From Angiostrongylus vasorum (Eukaryota > Nematoda > Chromadorea > Rhabditida > Metastrongylidae): 64,000 bases of DNA. The translations under genes and the position numbers were made by a program. Below, in pieces: positions 54,601 through 64,000 of this stretch. The stretch covers positions 496,001 through 560,000 of the forward strand of contig JADANN010000080.1 in NCBI GenBank assembly GCA_018806985.1, in the 5' to 3' direction. Position 1 is the first letter of the stretch, and every line of letters begins with the position of its first letter. The notes under the pieces were generated by a model. The model saw only the letters and a program-made list of their open reading frames with translations, made no database searches and was not told the DNA's origin.

Positions 54601-56576
54601 TTACGGCGCCTTCGTCTTCTTTAGAGCTGAATTGATTCGAGTGGATCAATAGCAGTTCTTCTATCTTCCAATGTGGATCTTCTTGATCGCATCTAGTCGA
54701 ATAACCTCTTTGAGCAGTGCTCTATTGGATTCGACCCGATGGGATTACGAAAGCCCACATCTTAAGATGGAAGCATTGTAAACAATGGATTTGAGTAAAT
54801 TTGAACCCAAGGAATGCGAAGGCATCGAAACGTTTGCCGAATGACGTCTTCCATCCGCCTCGTGTAAGCTTATCAATGGAAGAGAACACTTTGGTTATCC
54901 CTAGTGAGATTAACTGAAGGACGACTTTTAAGGAAAATTGCTTTTCTTTCGTTTTTGTCTAAGGATTGTCTTCTGATTGTTGTTTCGTAGCGTAACTTTA
55001 TAGAATTGTACCTAGCGATTATTTCAAAAATCGATACTGATATCTCATTTGTCTCGTTTACGGTTGTGGTTCTGGAAGTGCTCCAAACCGTAGTGTATTT
55101 TCTGCTTTGAACCGTTAGTAGCACATGGTAGTAGTTCCTATCGGGTAATTTATTCGATTTCCAGTGTTCATTCTCCACCTGATTTGTTAAGTGCAAGTGT
55201 CGTTTGCTGCCTCTGCAAGTGTACTTCACCCGCAAAGTATGTTTTGTGCAGGAAAATGCAAAGTTGCCGCTGTTCTGTCTATTAAGTTCTGTTTTCTTCT
55301 ACTGTAATAAATATGGAAGAGAAGATGTAATATTGTGTGTACTGATGGCGTGAGAATATTCTTCTTTTTCTCCTTGCTATATTCTGAAACTGGCGCTGAA
55401 CTTCTTGTATAGGGGTGGCGTAGATCGCTTGAGTGGTTGTCGCTACTTTCCTAGGAACGACCATTCCCATCTAGGCAAAGCCATAGCAGCTTGACGGCGT
55501 CATGTATCTTATTAGTCATAGTACATTTCACATTTGTTCCGCTCCTGTATTATCGTCATCTACGCCCATGGTGTTCTTCATCCACATTGAGGTTCTTCCA
55601 TTCACTGGTCCCTGAATTCTTTTCATATGTCGACATAAATTATTGATGTGAACCACAAGTAATTACGTTCGCTGATCTTGTTCGTTGTTGAGAAATACAT
55701 TTCCCTTACGGTCAAGTGTACCGTTGTCATCCATCTGTTGTCCACTTTTCCTTGATAAGTGCCCGTTCATTTTCTCCTCTCAATATATAAGTCTTAACTA
55801 TAGAGTCCTCCTTGGTGTTGCATGTTTCGTATGAATTTTAGGGAACGTTTCTGATATAGCTGACACATGCAATTCGCGACATGGCCATGTCAAGTCTCAA
55901 CTGCATAGAAATGCGATGGGAGGACCGAGTGAAGGTGAGCGCACGATTTTCGGTGCGTTAGTCGATTGGAAATATGACGACGTCATCGTGAAAAAGATTG
56001 CTTGACATTAATTTCCATCAGTGCGTATTCTGTTTTGTTCCAGTCAAGAGATTCCATTAATGACGACAGCAACGCGGCGGTGAACGCATAAATGCTGCTT
56101 GTCTCTTTGATCCGTTTTTATGGGAGCGATAAGCGACCAATTAAGGAACTGTGCCAACCGGCCAGAACATTTGAGTCGATACGATACATTCTTTGGTACA
56201 CAATCCACAACCTCTGTCAGCAAGACAGCGGTTTCGATATTGGGATAAACAGCAGCAGTAGTCTTCAGAGATATATGCGACCTGGGATATGTCTGGGTGT
56301 TGTTCACGCAGCATAATATCCGTAGGATACTGTGCGTTTTCAATAAGTTTTATTTTGTATGAAGTGTTCAAAATGCTACATAGATCTTCATCTTCATTAG
56401 GAACTTATGCAGCATGTATATCGAGCAGCTTATAGGGCTGTCGCAATTACCTTTTTGATTACTCCTTGTAAGCGTGCCTTCATTCAAGCTTTAGTTTAGA
56501 TTCGAGCATAAACAAAGAATCCGTGTTGGAGAATATTTTGCTAGCACGAGTTCAAAGGCACGGTATAGAAGTATAG
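51601..56576. other. No confident gene
   Basis: Long stretch without recognisable domains. The best exon-like piece is 54285-54401 (plus): after TTTTTGCAG it reads AMCEAMATFSGCAAFGEVAS, NAVENALGYIYASSSEPP and a stop. Minus frames at 55235-54873 (120 codons, IFEIIARYNSIKLRYETTIR) and 52679-52425 may be decayed transposon sequence, but I found no diagnostic motif. No family repeats seen. Confidence 0.3.
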
Positions 56577-56800
56577 TAAAGGATAAAGGATATGACTATC
56601 GGCGTTGACCCATCCTTGAGAGATACGCCATACATTCGACTTCATTAGGCATCGTTGGAGGTGACTGAAGGCATATCTTGCCTTGTGTCGAGCCACTGCT
56701 ACTATCTTCCCAGACAAGTCTGGTACCAATTTACCGATCCAGGTGGGTAGAAGGCTTGGTGAGCCTGGGGGCGCGGAGACCGATCTCATGTGCTGTTTGT
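56577..56800 (-). repeat. SINE-like repeat family C, copy 4
   Basis: Begins GTAAAGGATAAAGGATATGA, then GGCGTTGACC.ATCC, GGAGGTGACTGAAGGCATAT, GACAAGTCTGGTACCAATTT, GGCTTGGTGAGCCTGGGG. The GGATAAAGGATA run is the short tandem tail of the SINE. Confidence 0.78.
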
Positions 56801-56904
56801 GCTGTCCTAGTTTACTGTTTAGCAGACCAATAGAAATTTATGTGCTGAGCTTCGTCTGCTGAGGTTATGAAGTGTTTGGCAGACAGCATTGTTTGTCAAC
56901 TTGG

Positions 56905-57045
56905 TCGGTTCAGGCTACGAAGAAGGCGAGGGAAGCGTCGGCAATTGTGTATTCATAAATGCAGTAAAAACAACCTCGCTCTGCTCATTAAGAAAACAGG
57001 AAGTAACGATCAATGCCAAAGTTAATAGAAAGTCGATTGTGTGAT
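56905..57045 (+). mobile_element. PLE 3' terminal relic
   Basis: GGCTACGAAGAAGGCGAG, then GTCGGCAATTGTGTATTCAT, AACAACCTCGC and CAATGCCAAAGTTAATAGAA align with the right end of the 6-9.7 kb element (9514-9670). The hammerhead GAAA box is lost. The match extends to AGTTAATAGAAAGTCGAT, which supports 9674 as the real 3' terminus of the PLE family. Confidence 0.72.
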
Positions 57046-58215
57046 TTGCCAAGTCGACTGTTGTTTTTGGAACTCTGGATGAAGGTCGCTTAAGGAGAAC
57101 GGTTGAAGGTGAAATTCAAAAATTTTGAGAGCAAACTAAGAAGGTGGTTTGTCATATATGAATGTCTCTGTGTTTTATACCGTTCTTCTTTAACATTCCC
57201 TTACGTCATAGTGTAACACCATACTTTCCTGACTTTGAACCACATGCGTCTTTAAAAGCATGAAACAATGGATCTGAAATAATGAGCATTCTGCCCGATT
57301 CGTGAAGAGTCGACAACAGACGGCGTTCGCAACACATGGGTAGTTCAATGGACCGGAAAGGAAAGAAAACGAAGTAAGTGCTGACGTTACCAGTAATCCT
57401 CTCTTATAAAGATCTTTTAGCAAACGTCATTATTGCTGCTAAAATATTTTCAAATGGCTTCTATATTTTAACGCGTGGATGTTTTTCCCTTCGCCCCTTA
57501 TGTTTTCAATAACTGCGCTTACGCTTGCTAGTTGTATTTATAGACGGCTAGGTATGTGAAGTTGTCATCAGAAGAAATTTAGAGATTTAATAAGAATGAA
57601 GTCCATACAGTGTAATAGCGCTGGTGCTAAGTAACTTTATCGGTCTATCCTCGTGGTTCTTCTGCTTTCTCATGCTGCAGTAATCTTCCAGAATTAATGA
57701 GGCCGCGCCTCTCAAAATGTATTCCTTGAAAATAAGCGATGTGAACAAAATTAGCCGTCCTGAAGCAAAGTATTGTTAACCGCCAATTCCTTCCACAAAT
57801 TCTAGATCGAAGTCAGCCAATCAATATGCATGAATCCTATATATATCTCACTACAGACAAGCTATGACAGTAGGTTTAAAAAGGAGTTCGCCATTTTATC
57901 TTCCGGCGTAAAATGTTCTTTGGAAATAATTCGTAGCTGTGTAGTCTACGTGTGAAATATGTAAAAACTGTATCACATACCTCAACATATGGTCCTCCCT
58001 TGTTCCGCTTCTTGCTAACTCTATGTGTGGTGCAGGTAGAGGCAATGGTCGTGCAGTTTCATGTTGCGGTTTAGGCCTGGAAACTTAGAAAACACAAATA
58101 AATGGCCATTTAAGTACCACTAGTCAGACAACGTTACCAATACACACGTCGTACAGGTAATGAAACTACGAAACACAGTTAACCTAATAAGTTTTGATTC
58201 ATTTTGCCTTGTTAG
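57046..58215. other. No gene recognised
   Basis: No motif-bearing frame and no matched repeat. Confidence 0.45.
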
Positions 58216-58520
58216 CCCAGCTGGGTCTCCCATGCTGAGAAAGATTCCGGCGTTTCCATCAAGAAGCGTTGCTGAGAGTAAACCAATACCAGGATCCACC
58301 ACCGTCATGGTATCAAACTAGTCGCATGGTGGCAAATCTCCCTCTGATCCACAAGAGCCGCGACTGCCTGTCGTGGTGACGACCTGGGGCAGACTTTAAC
58401 CAGCCTGACCTCGGGACTCCAGGGAACTGCAATGGCTGAGCTAGCAAAACTCCAGAAAAAAAATGGAAATTATTCGGGTGCCCGTACAACCACCGAAGAT
58501 GGGCGTCCGAGTATCAAGTT
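58216..58520 (+). repeat. SINE-like repeat family A, copy 8 (head truncated)
   Basis: Starts at GCTGGGTCTCCCATGCTGAG and runs to the tail (GGGTGCCCGTACAACCACCG, GTATCAAGTTAGTA). Confidence 0.82.
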
Positions 58521-59245
58521 AGTATAGCATAAACTTCTCATCGAGAATTTTATCAAGAAACGAGCCCTTTTTATTGCTCAAAGAAGCGCACACAAACCTT
58601 CATAACTGTGGTCGCTTCGCTGCTCATTATAGCAGTAATTTATCGAGGTTCTTCATTTTTGACGTGTCCCTCAAGCCACTATTGATCGCTGATATTTTCT
58701 AAGTCAGCTTCGGCAACCGACTTCACATGGACGGAATAATCGCCGACTTGCATCTATAATTGTATCTTTAAGAGACATATATTCAGTACTTCTCGAACTG
58801 CTTGCTTGCTTTGTGTTCGCAAGCACTTCTGTGGTCCATCCTTCGATGGAATTTCGAGCTGTTTGCGCAGGAATGTGAACAGAGTTGAAATAGTGAAATA
58901 AGTCGACGGGTTTTTTTTCACCTTAACAGCATCGCTTCAGTAAGCTTGAAGTTTTCTACTAATCGTCGGAAATAGTCCAACGCTGGAAATAATTACGCAA
59001 AGAATAGCTTACCACGCAGCGGTGACATTGTTAATAAATAATTGTAAGGAAATGCGTTTTAGGATTAATATGTTTTCTCCAAGAACATATTCGTTCAAAC
59101 CTTCACTGAGCAACTACCTCTTCTTCGAGGATTTCGGCTAACCCGGATAATCTTTTGTAAGAAAAAGCGCTGTTTTTTGAATAGACCGTTGGCCCCAAAA
59201 CTTCAGAGCTGAAGGCTATTGAGGTAAATAAGTTCTTGACGAGGG
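58521..59245. other. No gene recognised
   Basis: Nothing recognised between two family A copies. Confidence 0.45.
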
Positions 59246-59287
59246 CGATTCATTCCCGTGGCAGGGTCTCCCAAGCTAACAAGAAGT
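59246..59287 (+). repeat. Family A fragment
   Basis: GATTCATTCCCGTGGCAGGG, then TCTCCCAAGCTAACAAGAAG, is 40 bases from the middle of family A, isolated from other parts. Confidence 0.6.
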
Positions 59288-59341
59288 TTGAAAAGAATAT
59301 TATGATGTTCAGAGCATAGTTGTTTTTTGCCTAGGAATATA

Positions 59342-59747
59342 ATACTTGGATACTTGGTTGGCTCGCCTTCACTGGTTGCGCGGGCCCTATCATAATTTTC
59401 ATTTTTTTCGGAGTTTTGCTGGTCTAGCCACCGTGGTTCGCTGGAGTACCGAGGTCAGCGTAGGTAAAGCCTGTCCCTAGGTCGTCGCCACCACAGGCAG
59501 TCGCCGCCCTTCTGGATCAGAAGCAGATTTGCCACCACGCGACTAGTTTGATACAAGGACGGTGGTGGGTCCTCGTATTGATTTACTAGGCTAGGCTAGC
59601 TTACTCATCTAGACTTCCTGATGGACACGCCGGACTCCTCCTCAGCTTGGAAGAGTCGGCCTGTGGCATGGATCTCCCCGTTTTACATCGCACCCCGATG
59701 CCCAGGAACACCTCCCTTCTACGATGAGGCGGTAAACAGTTGGGGAG
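59342..59747 (-). repeat. SINE-like repeat family A, copy 9
   Basis: Minus orientation, full length; tail TACTTGGTTGGCTCGCCTTC, head GATGAGGCGGTAAACAGTTG. A duplicated TACTTGGA precedes the tail. Confidence 0.85.
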
Positions 59748-62079
59748 TCACACAACAGGGGTTAGGAAGTCTATAGCAAATCTGAGCAGCTTACGAAACT
59801 ATTGATTGCGCCATGCTTTGCAGTCCCTTCGACGAATCATGGTTATTGCGCGGTACGAGAGAAAATACAGAAATCTTAATATCTCCCATAGTGCAAAGCT
59901 TCTTCTATAAATCTGTGAAGGTGCCAGCTCCTAAAGTGCACGATTGGGAAATTTTCGAGAGTTATCGAAGAACAGGCATCGCTTACTTGGTGAAGCGCAG
60001 TTTCTTTGTAGCAACTCGTTGTCATCTGATCTCCAATTGTTATGACGGATAGTAGGCATTTTGTGGAATGGGAGGATAACAGAACCACAAAGTAGACACC
60101 ATAATATTCTTTCTACAACTCAAAGAACTTCACTGAATGCTGATAACACAATGATTGGATGAAGGACGCCTTTCCTTCCACCAAACGCAGCACTTATATA
60201 CAGTCCAGGAACATGGTAAGCATATGCGGAAAAATCATTTCGTATACCTATCAGTTAGACAGGCACGAAAAAATATGCAGGGAACCGAACAGTAGAACGA
60301 CAATCTCAAATAACGTGTGCGTCGTGAATCTCGCGCAGGCTCACGGACCGTACAATTTGACCTCAAGTAGCATTTCGGTTGTGCTCCAATGACGCGTTCC
60401 GACGAGGCCGACATACGACGTTGGTAGCGCTCGTGAAACAGTTAAATGATATTGATATAGGACTGGTATGCAAAAGGTACATGAGAGGGGTAACCATCGC
60501 AAATTACAGGGGTAATCTGAATGTTATTTCAATTTCAATCATTCTGATGAATCATGATTATTGTATAGCATGGGAAGCTATGGAGCATACAGAAATGGGC
60601 TCAAAAGAAAAACGCGCAAGACACTTCCAAATGCTGACAGCAATGTGGTTTCTTAGTGGACCATGGTAAAAATTGGTTAACAGTAGTATACACACCATGT
60701 GTACACTTGGAGAGACAGAGCATGTTTTCTTATAATTGTTGTTCTCAACTCCAAGTCTCGTGGTGATCGAGAAATTATCGCCTATTGTAGGAAAACGATC
60801 AAGCCTCCAGCAACACGAACCTAGGAGTCGTTCCACTGACCCGTCACACAAAGCTAGGCGTTTGGTCACTGCTTCTTCGTCTCTGCAAGGGATCACTGAC
60901 TTTCTTACGAAAACTGTTACTGAAGGGCTGTGCCTTCTGAGTCAATCGCGTCTGCAAAAGTTTTATATCCACTGAAAAAATCTGCCACCATATGAGCGAT
61001 AGCGAAATTTCCACGAGAAGACCGTGTTCTTGCTGCTCACAAGACTTGAAACAAATCTCTTAAGCTGAAACTTTTACCACTGCCAAAAGACTACCTACTA
61101 ACATCAGATACACTGCTGAAATTCAAAAGTTGGACAGAAGTAATTGAACAGTGACTTCCCAAATGAAGCAGTTCGTTCTTAGCTCATACAAGTATACATT
61201 GCGTTACGGGACAATTTCCGAGTTCCGCTGAGCAGCTCTACTATTTCTCAAAAACGACTTTCTCTCAAAGGTCTTCAGTGACAAGCTATAACCCAAAAAT
61301 AACAGTCTTGAAGAAGCAGTCCACCCGTCATTGGTCAAGGTGGATGTTTGGCATAGGAAAAATTGTTGTCAGTACGAGAAAATTTCCTTTCTAACTACAC
61401 AGGTTTTACAACCATCAGCGTATTTTTATACGTCAGATTAATGACCATTACAATGAAGAGATCGACATGTAAGCTATGGACTGGGAAAAAGCGTTTATGA
61501 AGACGCAGCCAGCTTTGCTTCCGGCAACAGATTTTCAATTGTATCTTCGGCTAACATGTTAATGTGGCAAATATCTACATGAGAGAAGTACGGCAACATG
61601 TCAACACTCTACGTGTTCGTCGGGTGCTTACCGACTGGGCAACGACGAGCCTCAAGTCCAATCTGTTCTGTTAGCACTACCGTCGATTAATGGATCTCGA
61701 TGAAAAATGGAAGGAAAAAAGCGAATATTCTATTCCTGTAGGCGAGTGAATGTTTGATGTTTGTAAAAGCTTCCTTTCATCTGCACCCAACATTGTAGAG
61801 AAAAAGCCAAAATACTTCAACAACGTAATTCATAAACCTCGAAGAATCTTGAGACCTCATCATGCTTTAAATTTGTCCACTAATTTGGTGGTAAAACCTG
61901 ATTGGTCACCACCACGATGGGTGTGCAGAGTAAAAATGGGCTTGTGGTGTGAAAACAACATGAAAGATAGTAAGTACGAGAATGATGGAAAAGCTCAGAT
62001 CTTAAAACAAAGCAAAAAAAAGAGTAAGCGCCAGTGAAACTGAGTAATCACAATGAATGTTGATCGTTTTTTGAAGTGT
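59748..62079. other. No confident gene
   Basis: Plus frames at 59813-60052 (79 codons), 60379-60669 (96 codons) and 61750-62037 (95 codons, Lys-rich, ending KQSKKKSKRQ) show no recognised domain and no splice context that links them. Confidence 0.35.
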
Positions 62080-62794
62080 CGAGATTTTCGTTCTGGCCTT
62101 CAGTTCCAGTCATCCCGTGCCAACAGAGGTTGCGAAATGCCAACACTTCATCTCGAAATATTCGAAGAAATCACTAGTGTTCTCAACCACCACTGCAAAA
62201 AAAAGGACCGAATTAGAAAAAGAAACTGGTTCCACAAACACGGGTAATATCGAGCAGCTTTAGCAATAGTTCTTGCTGGAGTCGCAACTGCGCACCGCAT
62301 TAGTCCTCAACTGCGTAGGGGCACCAGATGACAGAAATGAATCTTGCTGACAAACTTTTCGCGCAAAAAGGTTGTCAGCAAGATTGTAAATTTTATAGGG
62401 TAAAAATACTTTAAAAGAGCAGTAGTAAATGAAAGAAACAGCTGGGAAACTTGCTAATTTGAGCGCAGTGGCCTCACAGGCGAACTACGAAGTGGTGGAG
62501 ATTGCGAATGAGGGTTTTCCGAACAATCCTCTTACTTCAGAAATGCCCTATCAACAGCAAATTATCGAGCAGTTTCTTTGAATATAGATAACATGTACAA
62601 ACGAAATAATTACATGAGAGAAGCGCAAAAAAAAACTAGGGCATATATCAGAACAATTAGAAGCTATCAAGCTATTGGCGTCATCTGTTCATTCAAAGCT
62701 ATTGTTATGGCAGGTTCTGCTGTGGCCGCAAAACGTCTCAGCTTGTAACTTCGACGTGGTACAGCCCATGAATTAGGTTGAGATTCAGTTATTG
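62080..62794 (+). repeat. Tandem duplication, unit 1 (715 bp)
   Basis: From CGAGATTTTCGTTCTGGCC to GATTCAGTTATTG. Unit 2 starts directly afterwards. Each unit holds the hairpin AATCTTGCTGACAA / TTGTCAGCAAGATT (62340-62353 and 62372-62385). No coding evidence. Confidence 0.93.
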
Positions 62795-63504
62795 CGAGAT
62801 TTCGTTCTGGCCTTCAGTTCCAGTCATCCGTGCCAACAGAGGTTGCGAAATGCCAACACTTCATCTCGAAATATTCGAAGAAATCACTAGTGTTCTCAAC
62901 CACCACTGCAAAAAAAAGGACCGAATTAGAAAAAAGAAACTGGTTCCACAAACACGGGTAATATCGAGCAGCTTTAGCAATAGTTCTTGCTGGAGTCGCA
63001 ACTGCGCACCGCATTAGTCCTCAACTGCGTAGGGGCACCAGATGACAGAAATGAATCTTGCTGACAAACTTTTCGCGCAAAAGGTTGTCAGCAAGATTAT
63101 AAATTTTATAGGGTAAAAATACTTTAAAGAGCAGTAGTAAATGAAAGAAACAGCTGGGAAACTTGCTAATTTGAGCGCAGTGGCCTCACAGGCGAACTAC
63201 GAAGTGGTGGAGATTGCGAATGAGGGTTTTCCGAACAATCCTCTTACTTCAGAAATGCCCTATCAACAGCAAATTATCGAGCAGTTTCTTTGAATATAGA
63301 TAACATGTACAAACGAAATAATTACATGAGAGAAGCGCAAAAAAACTAGGGCATATATCAGAACAATTAGAAGCTATCAAGCTATTGGCGTCATCTGTTC
63401 ATTCAAAGCTATTGTTATGGCAGGTTCTGCTGTGGCCGCAAAACGTCTCAGCTTGTAACTTCGACGTGGTACAGCCCATGAATTAGGTTGAGATTCAGTT
63501 ATTG
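62795..63504 (+). repeat. Tandem duplication, unit 2 (710 bp)
   Basis: Same as unit 1 except for six homopolymer length differences and one G/A substitution near 63096. It ends where a third unit would start (CGAG at 63505). Confidence 0.93.
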
Positions 63505-63779
63505 CGAGCACCCTGGCCAAAATAATGCCGTAAAGTAGTCAACACAGCAACTGAAAGGCAAGGCGTCAGTAGTATCTGTTAAGGAATGTCAAGGCTGATC
63601 ACCCACTTCTGAATGATCCTATACTCTCATGACTAGCAGGAAAAAAAACGCATTATTTTTAGTAGATGACGGCACTGTATTCTACTAACTGACAAAATGA
63701 GCTGTCAAACTGCACCCTAGGTCACATTGTCCCTTTTTAGAGAATACCGCCAAAAATTAGGTTTGAGTTCTTCGGTTAC

Positions 63780-64000
63780 AAAGAATACGAGTGTTATTGT
63801 AAAGAGTAAAGACGAAGCCTTTAACGTTGATCAATCCTTGATGGATGCACCATGCAATCGACTTCACTAAGCACCGTTGGAGGTAAGTAAATACATATTT
63901 GACCTATTACATTGACTCGCGGTGGCGCACCGATATATCGGGTCAGAACTGCTATCTTTCAGGCAGATATTGCACCAATTTAGCGAACATGCAGATAGAA
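63780..64000 (-). repeat. SINE-like repeat family C, copy 5 (cut by window end)
   Basis: AACGTTGATCAATCCTTGATGG, CACCGTTGGAGGTAAGTAAAT, ATATATCGGGTCAGAACTGC. The head lies beyond the window. Confidence 0.7.

Noticed and set aside
54873..55470. LTR retrotransposon remnant on the minus strand
   Set aside because: Frames of 120 and 62 codons look protein-like, but no protease, RT, integrase or terminal repeat motif could be seen.
56905..56960. Third hammerhead ribozyme
   Set aside because: The GAAA box and stem II are lost; only homology to the PLE end remains.

Overview
The window looks like nuclear DNA of a parasitic roundworm, most probably a strongylid (hookworm-like). The main reasons are the nematode-type small kinase gene, split by short and long introns with GT-AG borders, and the non-LTR and Penelope-like retroelements whose reading frames resemble those I know from hookworm genomes. 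There are no bacterial operons, no CRISPR array, and no rRNA or tRNA gene that I can support. The species is inference.

Layout. 0.26-1.5 kb: decayed Penelope-like element (PLE). 4.6-9.8 kb: a nested pair. An RTE-type non-LTR retrotransposon (plus strand) is split by a 3.6 kb composite PLE; a 14-bp target duplication marks both edges. The PLE consists of a minus-strand copy with reverse transcriptase and GIY-YIG endonuclease, joined head to head with an internally deleted plus-strand copy. Both 3' ends carry a hammerhead-ribozyme-like fold. 11.8-21.3 kb: the only gene I can name, a seven-exon CK1/TTBK-like kinase of about 300 residues. Its exon 4-5 intron holds two antisense non-LTR elements and its exon 3-4 intron holds a 560-bp foldback. 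21.3-36.6 kb: mostly non-coding, with SINE-like copies and a few exon-like open segments. 36.7-37.7 kb: a large hexanucleotide satellite followed by a pure CAT tract. 38-48.8 kb: more SINE-like copies and unidentified open frames. 48.9-50.4 kb: exon-like segments of an unidentified gene. 50.4-62 kb: little recognisable apart from repeats. 62.1-63.5 kb: a 0.7 kb tandem duplication.

Repeats explain most of the structure. At least three SINE-like families (called A, B and C here) recur about twenty times. B has tRNA-like promoter boxes at its head and a tail matching the 3' end of the 15.6-18.5 kb LINE; A has a similar tail. C has a tRNA-like head, and one copy abuts the same tail. The likely picture is LINE machinery mobilising SINEs.

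Sequence quality matters here. The kinase frame is broken at four places, each fixed by removing one base from a homopolymer. The two units of the tandem duplication differ by six homopolymer lengths but only one substitution. This looks like long-read assembly error, so the kinase may be intact in the animal. Exon borders, family limits and element ends were read by eye.
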